Assembly: GCA_031732755.1 (NCBI GenBank)
Contig: JAVMKI010000074.1
Location: 1 to 64,000, forward strand
Direction of reading: 5' to 3'
Origin: Contendibacter sp031732755
Lineage (GTDB): Bacteria > Pseudomonadota > Gammaproteobacteria > Competibacterales > Competibacteraceae
DNA length: 64,000 nucleotides
The notes beneath the pieces were generated by a model. It ran no database searches, was not told the origin of the DNA, and saw nothing but the letters and a program-made list of their open reading frames with translations. Numbering within the stretch: the first letter of the stretch is position 1; the number at the start of each line of letters is the position of its first letter. Positions 40,580 to 49,835 of this stretch are shown piece by piece. A program made the position numbers and the translations under genes.

Positions 40580-43500
40580 CTAGCGTTCCCCGATGTGCTC
40601 CGGGTGCTCGAAAGCCGCCTTGACCGCAAGGGGTTTCGCGGCCCGACGACGGTTTTCCCACTCGATCACCAGACCCTGCCAGAGCAAGAACACCGCCGGA
40701 ATCACCACCAGAGTCAATAAAGTGGCGCTGACCATGCCGCCCACCATCGGCGCGGCGATGCGGCGCATGACCTCCGAACCCGTGCCGGCGCCGTACATGA
40801 TCGGCAACAGGCCGACAATGATGGTGGCCACGGTCATCATTTTCGGCCGCACCCGCAACAGTGCGCCTTCGATCACCGCCTCGCGCAATTCGGCCAGGGT
40901 CACAGTCCGATCCTCGGCTTGGGCGATTGTCTTGCGCCGGGCCAGCGCATGGTCGAGATAGACCAGCATCACTACCCCGGTTTCCGCCGCCACGCCGGCC
41001 AAGGCGATGAAACCGACGCCGACCGCCACCGACAGGTTGTAATTCAGCCAGTACAGCAACCAGACCCCGCCCAGCAGGGAGAACGGCAAGGTGGCCATGA
41101 TCAGCACCGCCGGACCCAAGCGGCCAAAGCTTAGATACAGCAGCAGGAAGATGATCGCCAGTGTCACCGGTGTGACGATTTGCAGCTTGGCCAGCGCGCG
41201 GGTCAGATATTCGTACTGGCCGGACCAGCGCAGCGAGTAACCGGCGGGCAACATGACCTGATTCGCTACCGCCCGTTGCGCCTCGGCGACGAAGGAGCCG
41301 AGGTCGCGGCCTTGCATGTCGACGTAGGTGATGCCGGTCAGCCGAGCGTTCTCGCTCTGCAACATCGCTGGCCCGTCGGTGATTTTCACTTCGGCCACCT
41401 GGGAAAGCGGCACGGCGGCCCCGGTCGGCGTGACGATGGGCAACGCCCGCAACTGCTCCAGCGAGTCACGCACCGCCTGCGGATAGCGCAGATTGACCGG
41501 ATAGCGTTCCAGGCCCTCGACGGTCTCGGTGACGTTCATGCCGCCGACGGCGGTGTTGATGACTTCCTGCACGTCGCTGATGTTCAACCCTAGCCGAGCG
41601 GCGGCCAGTCGGTCGATGGCCACGTCCACGTAGCGACCACCAGCCACTCGCTCGGAGTAAACCGAAGTCGCGCCGGGAATGGCGCGGATGACCTGTTCCA
41701 GCCGCTCGCCGACCTGCTGAATGACCACTGGGTCGGTACCAGCCACTTTGATGCCCAGCGGCGTCTTGATGCCGGTGGCCAGCATGTTGATGCGGTTCTT
41801 GATCGGCATTACCCAGGCGTTGCTGAGACCCGGCAGGCGGACGATGCGATCCAGTTCGGCGATCAAATCGGCGGTGGTCAGTCCTGGCCGCCATTCGGCG
41901 CGCGGTTTCAACTGAATCGCCGTCTCGATCATGCTGAGCGGTGCTGGGTCGGTGGCGGTTTCCGCCCGCCCCACCTTGCCGAACACCCGTTGGACCTCCG
42001 GCACCGCGCGAATCAGCTTGTCGGTCTGCTGCAACACTTCCGCCGCCTTGCCAACGGCGATGGCCGGAAAGGTCGTCGGCATGTACAGCAAATCGCCTTC
42101 ATCGAGATCGGGCATGAATTCGACGCCCAAGCGGTGCAGCGGCCACCACGCGGTCAGGGTCAGCAATCCCGCCAACACCACCACCGGCCATGGATGGCGT
42201 AAAACCACACTGACGAACGGTTGATAAACCGCGATTAACAAACGGTTCAGTGGATTTTTTTGCTCGGGAAGAATCCGTCCGCGCACGAACCAGCCCATCA
42301 ACACCGGCACCAGGGTGATGGACAGACCGGCGGCGGCGGCCATCGCGTAGGTTTTGGTATAGGCCAGCGGCGCAAACAGGCGGCCTTCCTGCGCCTCCAA
42401 GGCAAATACCGGCAGGAAGCTGAAGGTAATGATCAGCAGCGAAAAAAACAGCGGCGGCCCGACTTCGGCCGATGCTTGTTGCACGATCCGCCAGCGTTCG
42501 GCGGCATCGCGCGGTTGAGTGTGTTCCAGATGCTTGTGCAGGTTCTCGACCATGACGATGGCGGCATCCACCATCGCGCCGATGGCGATGGCGATGCCAC
42601 CCAGCGACAGGATGTTGGCGTTGATCCCCTGCCAGCGCATGATGGCGAACGCCGCCAGAATGCCGACCGGCAGGCTGATCAGGATCACCAGCGAGGAGCG
42701 CAGGTGGAACAGGAACAACGCGCAGACGATCACGACCACGACAAACTCCTCGACCAGTTTGTCGCGCAAATTATCCACCGCCCGCAGGATCAGACTGGAG
42801 CGGTCGTAGGTTGTGACGATCTCGACGCCTTCCGGCAAACCGCGCCGCAATTGCTCCAGTTTGGCTTTGACCGCTTCGATGGTGGTCAGGGCATTCTCGC
42901 CGGAACGCATGACGATGATGCCGCCCACCACCTCGCCCGCGCCGTCCAGTTCCGCCGCGCCGAGTCGCAATTGCGGACCGATCCGCACCTCGGCCACGTC
43001 GCCGAGCAAAATCGGCGTACCGGCGGCGCTGACGCCTAGCGATACCCGCCGCAAATCTTCGACGGTTTGCAGATAGCCGCGCGAACGGATCATGTATTCG
43101 GCCTCAGCCATTTCGATCACCGAGCCACCGACTTCCTGATTGGCGTTCTGAATCGCCATCCGCACTTGCGAGAGCGGCAGGTTGTAGGCGCGCAGTCGAT
43201 TGGGGTCGAGCACCACCTGATATTGCTTGACCATACCGCCGACCGTCGCGACTTCGGCGACACCGTCCACCGACTGCAACTCGAATTTGAGGAACCAGTC
43301 CTGCAAGGAACGCAGTTGCGCCAAATCGTGATGGCCCGTCCGATCCACCAAGGCGTATTCGTAGATCCAGCCAACCCCGGTGGCATCGGGGCCCAGCGCT
43401 GGTTGCGCTTGGGGCGGCAGACGGGGCGCAATCTGGCTCAGATACTCCAGCACCCGCGACCGCGCCCAGTACAAATCGGTGCCGTCGGCGAAAATGACGT

Positions 43501-43780
43501 AAACGAAAGAATCACCAAACCCGGAATAACCGCGCACCGACACCGCGCCCGGCACCGCGAGAAAAGCCGTCGCCAGCGGATAGGTGACTTGGCTTTCCAC
43601 CACTTGCGGTGCTTGACCGGGGTAGCTGGTCTTGACGATCACCTGCACATCGGACAGGTCGGGCAAGGCATCGACCGGGATATGGCGGGCGGAATACGCG
43701 CCCCAACCGGCGAGCAGCACGGTCGCCAGCGTCACCAGCAGCCGGTTGTGAATCGACCAGCGGATGACGGCGGCGATCAT
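40580..43780 (-). CDS. cusA: CusA/CzcA-type heavy-metal RND efflux pump
   Basis: A 1066-residue proton-driven exporter of the HME-RND class, normal length. It has helix 1 near residues 10-30, a porter domain starting IPVDALPDLSDVQVIVKTSY, repeated membrane bundles, the family stretch GAMVDAAIVMVENLHKHLE in helix 4, and a second half with EFMPDLDEGDLLYMPTTFPA and VGFIALAGVAAETGVVMLVY. Cu/Ag specificity is suggested by the CusF-like domain fused to the partner adaptor. The ATG overlaps the cusB stop (ATGA). No cusC-type outer-membrane gene is in the operon; only a dead OMF fragment exists at the other end of the window. Confidence 0.93.
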   Translation of the reverse strand: MIAAVIRWSIHNRLLVTLATVLLAGWGAYSARHIPVDALPDLSDVQVIVKTSYPGQAPQVVESQVTYPLATAFLAVPGAVSVRGYSGFGDSFVYVIFADGTDLYWARSRVLEYLSQIAPRLPPQAQPALGPDATGVGWIYEYALVDRTGHHDLAQLRSLQDWFLKFELQSVDGVAEVATVGGMVKQYQVVLDPNRLRAYNLPLSQVRMAIQNANQEVGGSVIEMAEAEYMIRSRGYLQTVEDLRRVSLGVSAAGTPILLGDVAEVRIGPQLRLGAAELDGAGEVVGGIIVMRSGENALTTIEAVKAKLEQLRRGLPEGVEIVTTYDRSSLILRAVDNLRDKLVEEFVVVVIVCALFLFHLRSSLVILISLPVGILAAFAIMRWQGINANILSLGGIAIAIGAMVDAAIVMVENLHKHLEHTQPRDAAERWRIVQQASAEVGPPLFFSLLIITFSFLPVFALEAQEGRLFAPLAYTKTYAMAAAAGLSITLVPVLMGWFVRGRILPEQKNPLNRLLIAVYQPFVSVVLRHPWPVVVLAGLLTLTAWWPLHRLGVEFMPDLDEGDLLYMPTTFPAIAVGKAAEVLQQTDKLIRAVPEVQRVFGKVGRAETATDPAPLSMIETAIQLKPRAEWRPGLTTADLIAELDRIVRLPGLSNAWVMPIKNRINMLATGIKTPLGIKVAGTDPVVIQQVGERLEQVIRAIPGATSVYSERVAGGRYVDVAIDRLAAARLGLNISDVQEVINTAVGGMNVTETVEGLERYPVNLRYPQAVRDSLEQLRALPIVTPTGAAVPLSQVAEVKITDGPAMLQSENARLTGITYVDMQGRDLGSFVAEAQRAVANQVMLPAGYSLRWSGQYEYLTRALAKLQIVTPVTLAIIFLLLYLSFGRLGPAVLIMATLPFSLLGGVWLLYWLNYNLSVAVGVGFIALAGVAAETGVVMLVYLDHALARRKTIAQAEDRTVTLAELREAVIEGALLRVRPKMMTVATIIVGLLPIMYGAGTGSEVMRRIAAPMVGGMVSATLLTLVVIPAVFLLWQGLVIEWENRRRAAKPLAVKAAFEHPEHIGER

Positions 43781-45255
43781 GGCCGCGTTCCCGCCGGCTC
43801 GATGGCGTCGATCTCATAGCGGCCATCCTTGCCTTCACGAATCCGAAATCGTGCCTTGCTGTCCGGTTTCAATTGCTCCAGCTTGACGCCATCGGCGACG
43901 GGAAAATCCATGGTCATGGTCGGCCAGTTCAACTCCGGGATCGGGGCGTGCGTCACGTTCAAGGCGCGCGAGCCGGTCTCGACGGCGTTGACCAACCCCT
44001 CGACCCAAATCTCCGGTTTGAGGGGCGCGGTCAACCGTTGCAAGCTGGCGCGGACGTTACTTTCGGAGTCGAGTAGAAATTGCGCCGAAATCACCACCCG
44101 GTCGCCTTCCTTCAGACCGGAACGAATTTCCACGCGGTCGCCGGCCTCGATGCCGACGGTGACTGGCCGCGCCTCGAATTGCCCTTCACCGAGATCGACG
44201 ATGACCCGTTGTTCCGTTTTGGTGCGAATCAAAGCCTCGCGGGGGATGTTCAGCACCTTGGCGCGTGGCGTGGCGTGGATGACCACATCGGCGAACATGT
44301 TGAACTTCAATCGCTCGTTGGGATTGGGGAAACGCAGCCGGGCGCGGACCGCGCGCGTTTTGACATCCACGTCGGGGTAGAGATATTCCACCGTGCCTTC
44401 CCACGTTTCGCCGGGGGCGTGGGGCAATCGCACCTCAGCTTTCTGCCCGACCGCCAGCCAGCCGGCCTGTTGTTCGAATACCTCCGCCTTGATCCAGACC
44501 GTGGAAACGTCGGCCAGCGTCATCAATTCCATTTCCGGGGTAACGTACATGCCCTGGCGGATGTTGAGCGCCGAGACGATGCCATCCTGTCGGGCGTACA
44601 CGGCGGTTAATTGGGGCACGCGCCGTTCCTTTTCCACCTGCTGAATCTGGCTCTCCGGGACGCCCAGCGCCAACAAACGGTCGCGGGCCGAAACTTTCAG
44701 CGATTCCAGAATACCGCCGAGCGCCTGAAGATATTCCTTCTGGGCATTGACCAGATCGGGGGCGTAAACCTCCAGCAGCAGATCGCCCTTGCGCACTCGC
44801 TCGCCGAGGGTGCGGACCTTCAGATTCTCCACCCAACCGCTGGCGCGTAGATGAACGTGGCTGAGGGCGCGTTCGTCGTAGTCGATGTAGCCGACGGTCT
44901 CGATTCGGCGACTGAGATCGCTTCGTTCGACCGGCGCGGTACGCACGCCCAGATTGTTGACCACTTCCGGCGCGATGGCGAAACCGGGGCCGGCGGTTCG
45001 CTCCTCGCCGTCGGCGTAGACCGGGATGTAGTCCATGCCCATGTCGTCCTTGGCCGGCGTGTCGGAAAAGATCGTGGGATTCATCGGGTGCCGGTACTTG
45101 ACCGGCTTGCGCTCGTCCGTCGCCGTGGCGGTGGAGACCGCTGGCGTGGGCGCCGCGGGGCCAAGATGGGTCAGGAGCGGTTGCAGACGGGGCGCCAGCA
45201 GCACGCCGGCGCCGAACAGCAGAAGGGCGATGAAAGCCGCCAGGAAGGTTTTCAT
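43777..45255 (-). CDS. cusB: CusB-type adaptor with heavy-metal-binding and CusF-like domains
   Basis: A 492-residue periplasmic adaptor. In order it has an N-terminal anchor (FLAAFIALLLFGAGVLL), a heavy-metal-binding segment (YRHPMNPTIFSDTPAKDDMG), lipoyl and hairpin regions (about 115-220), barrel domains with TPRAKVLNIPREALIRTKTE, and a C-terminal CusF-like domain (about 410-485, VTHAPIPELNWPTMTMDFPV) whose W and M-T-M residues match the Cu/Ag site of CusF. Thus chaperone and adaptor are fused. The frame opens at 45348; ATG 45255 gives the proper signal anchor (45279 is an alternative). First gene of the pump operon, 105 bp after moaA on the same strand. Confidence 0.9.
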   Translation of the reverse strand: MKTFLAAFIALLLFGAGVLLAPRLQPLLTHLGPAAPTPAVSTATATDERKPVKYRHPMNPTIFSDTPAKDDMGMDYIPVYADGEERTAGPGFAIAPEVVNNLGVRTAPVERSDLSRRIETVGYIDYDERALSHVHLRASGWVENLKVRTLGERVRKGDLLLEVYAPDLVNAQKEYLQALGGILESLKVSARDRLLALGVPESQIQQVEKERRVPQLTAVYARQDGIVSALNIRQGMYVTPEMELMTLADVSTVWIKAEVFEQQAGWLAVGQKAEVRLPHAPGETWEGTVEYLYPDVDVKTRAVRARLRFPNPNERLKFNMFADVVIHATPRAKVLNIPREALIRTKTEQRVIVDLGEGQFEARPVTVGIEAGDRVEIRSGLKEGDRVVISAQFLLDSESNVRASLQRLTAPLKPEIWVEGLVNAVETGSRALNVTHAPIPELNWPTMTMDFPVADGVKLEQLKPDSKARFRIREGKDGRYEIDAIEPAGTRP

Positions 45256-45360
45256 GGCATTCGGGTTCCCTGAAGACATCGCAGAGGCCCGGTCGGTCCC
45301 CTGGTTTGAGGACTGGCGGCCATATGGAAAGTTCCGCCGTTCGCGCAATGGCGGGCGATC

Positions 45361-46386
45361 TTACCCGCCGGTGTGATTCATATGGCGTCCGATCATTGGG
45401 CCGTTCATCTGGAACGCATGGTCGCGCGGCTTCAATGCCATGGCGGCGACGATGGTTTGTTTCAGCCGCTCGCGGTCGCCAGGATACGCCCGCAGGACAT
45501 GGAGTAAATCAACCGAATGTTCCCGACCCAGGCACAGCAGAAGCCGACCCTCGGCGGAAACCCGTACCCGGTTGCAGTCATCGCAAAAATGATGGCTGTA
45601 GGGGGAAATAAAACCGATTCGACTATCGCCACCGGGAACCCGGTAATAACGGGAGGGGCCCGCGGTGGCCTCCATGGTGGGAACCAAGGTCAACACCCGC
45701 TCCAGATCGGCGCGAATGGCGTCGCTGGAATAATACGCCTCGGCCCGGTCATGGTCGCTGATCTCGCCGAGCGGCATTTCTTCGATATAACTGATATCCA
45801 GCCCGTTCTCGATGGCGAATCGCGCCAGGGGAACCACTTCATCGTGATTGCGGCCCTTCAGGATCACGGCGTTCAACCGGATTCGTTGGAAACCCGCCGC
45901 GCGCGCCGCGCGGATGCCGCGCAAAACCGAATGCAATTCACCGGATCGAGTGAGATGGTGGAAACGCTCCGGGTTCAGACTGTCCAGGCTGATATTGACT
46001 CGCGCCACGCCGGCGGTTTTCAAGTCGGCGGCCATCCGCTCCAGTTGCGAGCCATTGGTGGTCAGCGTCAGTTCCACCAGACCGTGCTCCCGCAGCCGGC
46101 CCAACTCCTGGAACAGCCACAGGATATTGCGCCGCACCAGTGGCTCGCCGCCGGTGATGCGAATCTTGCGCGCGCCCAACTCCACGAAGGCCCGGCCCAG
46201 CGTTGCCAGTTCCTCCAGCGTGAGAACCCGGGCGCGCGGCAGAAAGGTCATCCGCTCGCTCATGCAGTAGACGCAGCGAAAATCGCAGCGATCCGTCACG
46301 GAGAATCGTACATAATCAATTCGACGACCGAATGGATCGATCAAGGCGGTGATGGCGGGCTTGGATTCCCCAACCTGGACAGGCAT
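45361..46386 (-). CDS. moaA: GTP 3',8-cyclase (molybdenum cofactor step 1)
   Basis: A radical-SAM enzyme that, with MoaC, converts GTP to cyclic pyranopterin phosphate. The 341 residues show the SAM cluster motif CDFRCVYC (Cys 34, 38, 41), ITGGEPLVRR, TTNGSQL, and the C-terminal cluster CDDCNRVRV followed by LLLCLG. They end in the conserved GG dipeptide (HTGG), whose flexibility is needed for catalysis. No other moa genes are nearby. Imperfect direct repeats lie immediately upstream (46387-46478). Confidence 0.95.
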   Translation of the reverse strand: MPVQVGESKPAITALIDPFGRRIDYVRFSVTDRCDFRCVYCMSERMTFLPRARVLTLEELATLGRAFVELGARKIRITGGEPLVRRNILWLFQELGRLREHGLVELTLTTNGSQLERMAADLKTAGVARVNISLDSLNPERFHHLTRSGELHSVLRGIRAARAAGFQRIRLNAVILKGRNHDEVVPLARFAIENGLDISYIEEMPLGEISDHDRAEAYYSSDAIRADLERVLTLVPTMEATAGPSRYYRVPGGDSRIGFISPYSHHFCDDCNRVRVSAEGRLLLCLGREHSVDLLHVLRAYPGDRERLKQTIVAAMALKPRDHAFQMNGPMIGRHMNHTGG

Positions 46387-46478
46387 CCAGAATACCTTTT
46401 TGGATTACATATAACGGTTTACCTTACCATGAAGTCGACTTGGAAAGTTACCTGCTTCGCCGGAATACCTCTTTGGAT
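46387..46478. repeat. 19-bp imperfect direct repeats before moaA
   Basis: CCAGAATACCTTTTTGGAT (46387-46405) and CCGGAATACCTCTTTGGAT (46460-46478) differ at two positions and are 73 bp apart. The first copy touches the moaA start codon. They may be operator half-sites or a small duplicated segment. No molybdenum-cofactor riboswitch fold could be recognised by eye in this 280-bp gap. Confidence 0.5.
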
Positions 46479-46666
46479 AGATGCCCCTGGAACCGAAGTT
46501 CGCGCGCCGACGAAAACCGGCGTCGAGGATATCGAGAATCTCTCCATGTGGCGTTGACCCAAATTGGACGAGACGAAATTTGCCACTTATTATATGTTTC
46601 ATTATTATGACTTATTATCAGCAAACGGTGACACCTTAAAGCACCTGAATATAACGGGGAGGTCGC

Positions 46667-49159
46667 TTGGAACAAATCGAATCAGACCGGGTTCACTGCG
46701 CTGAATTGAACATGGCGATGACGACGAACACCGGCGCTGGCGGTGGGATAAGGCGCTGGACGCTGGCACTGTGGCTGGCGTGGTGGGCCAGCGGTGGATC
46801 ACCGGTTTTCGCGACCGCCGGGACACCGACGGCCACCACCGAATCCAGAGACGACTATTCTAGCCATAGCCATTTCGGATTCTGGATCAGTGGCGGGTTG
46901 GTGGTGCTGGGACTGGCCGGCGGCGTGCTGGCGGCCATGCTCGAACAACGCCACCGCCTGCGGCGGGCGCAACAACAGCTTGAAGCCCTTGGTGCGGAGC
47001 TGAACAGCCGCCGGCATCGCATCGGTTGGCTGGAAACGGAACTCGAACGGCAGCGACAGGCCATGGACAGCCTGCGCGACAGCGAACGGTGGTCTCGCAC
47101 CCTGACCGAGCAGCTTCCGGTGGGCATTTTTTTGACCAACGCCCAGGGCGAATGTCGTTATGTGAACGACCGCTGGCGTCAACTGGCCGGCTTGACCACC
47201 CAACAGGTATTCGATCTGGGATGGACTTGCGCCCTGCATCCCGAAGATCAGGAATCCGTGCTGCGCGCATGGCGACAAGCGGTTGCGACTGGCTCCGAGT
47301 TGGTGGTCGAGCATCGCTTTCGCACCCCTTCCGGCCAGGAAACCTGGCTGACTACCCGCGCCACGCCATTGCGCGATCGCGCTGGCGGCATCACCGGCTA
47401 TCTGGGCGCGCACACCGACATCGCCGAACTCAAGCGCGTCGAGGAAACATTGCGCGCCAGTGAAGCCCGTTTCCGCGGCTATTTCGAGCTGCCGTTGATC
47501 GGCATCGCCCTGACCGGCCCCGACCGGCGCTGGTTGGAGGTCAACGACCGGCTGTGCGAGATGCTCGGCTATCCGCGTTCGCAATTGCTGCAAATGAGTT
47601 GGGCTGAACTGACCCATCCCGAGGATTTGGCTACCGAGGTGGCCCAGTTCGAGCGGGTGTTGAGCCGCCGGATCGATGGCTACTCAATCGAGAAACGCTT
47701 CGTGCGTCAGGATGGCGAAGTGCTGCACGTCAGCGTATCCAGCCGATGCCTGCGGCGCGCGAACAGCGCCGTGAATTATTTCGTGACCGTGGTGCAGGAC
47801 ATCACCGAACGGAAACAGACTGAGGAACGCATCCAGCATCTGGCGCAATACGACACGCTGACTGGCTTACCCAACCGGGCGCTGCTGATCGACCGCTTGC
47901 AACAGGAGGTGTTGCGGGCCGGGCGCGCCCACCACCTGGTGGGCATTCTGACGATAGACCTCGACCTGTTCAAACGGATCAACGATACCCTGGGTCACAT
48001 GGTCGGCGACCAACTACTGCGCGAGGTCGCGGCGCGATTACAGCGGTGCGTGCGCGAGGGCGACACCGTTTCCCGACAAGGCGGCGACGAGTTCGCCGTC
48101 CTCTTGCCCGATCTTGCCTCCGGCGATGAAGCGTCCGTGACCGCGCAACGGATCTTGGGAGCCGTGGCCGAACCCTATCGGCTGGATGATAACGAGCTGC
48201 ACGCCAGTTGTAGCGTCGGTATCAGCCTGTACCCTCGGGATGGACGAAGTTTCGACGTGCTGCTACGCAATAGCGATATCGCCCTGTACCGGGCCAAGGA
48301 TTTGGGGCGCAACAACTATCAATTCTATTTATCCGGCGCCACGGTGTTATCGCGCGAGCGGCTGAATCTGGAAACGCATCTGCGCTACGCCGTCGAGCGG
48401 CGGGAACTGGAGCTGTATTACCAGCCCAAATGGGATTTCCACGCCGGTGCCATTCGGGGCGCCGAGGCGCTGATCCGCTGGAACCATCCCGAACTGGGCT
48501 TGTTGTCGCCGGTTCGATTCATCTCCATTGCCGAGGACAGCGGGTTGATTTTGCGAGTGGGCGAGTGGGTGCTGCGCACGGCAGTGCGCGAAATCGGCCA
48601 GTTGCACGAGGACGGCCTGACCGGACTGCGCGTGGCGGTCAATCTGTCGGCCCGGCAGTTCCGACAGGCCGACCTTGCCGAGCTGGTGCGCGGCGTGCTG
48701 GCGGCGGCGGCATTCGATCCCACCTGCCTGGAACTGGAATTGACCGAGGGCATCCTGATGAATCCCACCGATGAAAACCTAGCGACGCTGAGATCCTTCA
48801 AGGACCTGGGCGTGCGCATCGCGATTGATGATTTCGGCACCGGCTACTCTTCGCTCGGCTATCTACAGCGGTTTCCACTGGACGTACTCAAAATCGACCG
48901 CTCCTTTATCAAGGATTTGCCGACCAGCACCAGCGACGCCGCCATCACCAACGCGATCCTGACCCTGGCGCACGGCTTGGAGTTGGAAGTGGTGGCGGAA
49001 GGCGTGGAAACGGTCGAACAACTGGAGTTTCTGCGCGACCGCGGTTGCGACGAAGGCCAGGGTTACTACTTTGGCCGCCCGCTGCCGCTGGCCCAGTTTA
49101 AACAACTGCTAGCGCAAGACTCGGCCCGGGCGGCGGCGGTCGCGTCGTCCACACCGTAA
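46667..49159 (+). CDS. PAS-GGDEF-EAL cyclic-di-GMP protein
   Basis: An 830-residue membrane signalling protein. It has a signal-like helix (about 31-50), a second helix (FWISGGLVVLGLAGGVLAAM), a coiled region, and two PAS domains (about 140-260 and 265-385). A diguanylate cyclase domain has RQGGDEFAVLL (GGDEF near 472), and a phosphodiesterase domain has GAEALIRW (EAL near 600), IDDFGTGYSSLGYL and KIDRSFIKDL. Both active-site signatures are intact, so it may make and degrade cyclic-di-GMP. The start is TTG 46667, supported by GGGGAGG four bases before it; ATG 46712 has no ribosome site. Confidence 0.92.
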   Translation: MEQIESDRVHCAELNMAMTTNTGAGGGIRRWTLALWLAWWASGGSPVFATAGTPTATTESRDDYSSHSHFGFWISGGLVVLGLAGGVLAAMLEQRHRLRRAQQQLEALGAELNSRRHRIGWLETELERQRQAMDSLRDSERWSRTLTEQLPVGIFLTNAQGECRYVNDRWRQLAGLTTQQVFDLGWTCALHPEDQESVLRAWRQAVATGSELVVEHRFRTPSGQETWLTTRATPLRDRAGGITGYLGAHTDIAELKRVEETLRASEARFRGYFELPLIGIALTGPDRRWLEVNDRLCEMLGYPRSQLLQMSWAELTHPEDLATEVAQFERVLSRRIDGYSIEKRFVRQDGEVLHVSVSSRCLRRANSAVNYFVTVVQDITERKQTEERIQHLAQYDTLTGLPNRALLIDRLQQEVLRAGRAHHLVGILTIDLDLFKRINDTLGHMVGDQLLREVAARLQRCVREGDTVSRQGGDEFAVLLPDLASGDEASVTAQRILGAVAEPYRLDDNELHASCSVGISLYPRDGRSFDVLLRNSDIALYRAKDLGRNNYQFYLSGATVLSRERLNLETHLRYAVERRELELYYQPKWDFHAGAIRGAEALIRWNHPELGLLSPVRFISIAEDSGLILRVGEWVLRTAVREIGQLHEDGLTGLRVAVNLSARQFRQADLAELVRGVLAAAAFDPTCLELELTEGILMNPTDENLATLRSFKDLGVRIAIDDFGTGYSSLGYLQRFPLDVLKIDRSFIKDLPTSTSDAAITNAILTLAHGLELEVVAEGVETVEQLEFLRDRGCDEGQGYYFGRPLPLAQFKQLLAQDSARAAAVASSTP

Positions 49160-49184
49160 CACCAGGATCCGGTTGGAGAAGCAC

Positions 49185-49808
49185 ATGTCGGCAACCGAAG
49201 AACGCGTCTTTTTCAATTCCGGTCCGCTCCGGTTGGAGGGTCGCCTGTATCGGGCGTCCGGGCCGGACGCGGTGATCCTCACCCACCCGCACCCCTTGTA
49301 TGGCGGCGCGATGGACAACCCGGTGGTGACCACCCTGGCCGAGGTGTACCAGCGACTGGGTTACAGCACGCTGCGCTTCAACTTTCGCGGTGTTGGAGCA
49401 AGCGGCGGCGATTACGGCGACGGGGTGGGCGAACAGGACGACGCACGGGCGGCGGCGGCGCATTTGAGCCAGCTAGGCCAGACCGTGACCGATCTGGCCG
49501 GTTATTCCTTCGGCGCCTGGATCAACCTCCACTTGAGCCCGCCGTTGGCCACGGTGCGCCGGCAAGTGGTGGTGGCGCCGCCGGTGTCGTTCATGGATTT
49601 TGATCCGGTCGCGGCGCCGCCAGCGGAATTGATCGTGATCGTCGGCGACCACGACCGCATGGCGCCACTGGTCACGCTACAGGGGCTGTTGTCCCACTGG
49701 CATCCAGCCGCCCGGCTGCGCGTCGTAACGGGAACGGACCATTTTTTCGGAACCGCGTTGGACCGACTAGCCGCGTTGACCGAAACGGCACTGACCGAAC
49801 ATGTATGA
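49185..49808 (+). CDS. Alpha/beta hydrolase (COG2945-like)
   Basis: A 207-residue cytosolic hydrolase. It has an early HPHPLYGGAMDNPVV segment, RFNFRGVGASGGD, the nucleophile elbow GYSFG, and the catalytic His in GTDHFFG; the acid is likely in VGDHDRM. This matches the small predicted hydrolases of COG2945, whose substrates are unknown. ATG 49185 has GGAG eight bases upstream. It begins 25 bp after the GGDEF-EAL gene and is probably co-transcribed with it. Confidence 0.87.
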   Translation: MSATEERVFFNSGPLRLEGRLYRASGPDAVILTHPHPLYGGAMDNPVVTTLAEVYQRLGYSTLRFNFRGVGASGGDYGDGVGEQDDARAAAAHLSQLGQTVTDLAGYSFGAWINLHLSPPLATVRRQVVVAPPVSFMDFDPVAAPPAELIVIVGDHDRMAPLVTLQGLLSHWHPAARLRVVTGTDHFFGTALDRLAALTETALTEHV

Positions 49809-49835
49809 GGCAATGGGCAACGCGCGCGGCTCCGA

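Noticed and set aside
46405..46602. 65-residue minus-strand frame upstream of moaA
   Set aside because: No ribosome site, it spans the direct repeats, and the translation resembles no family.
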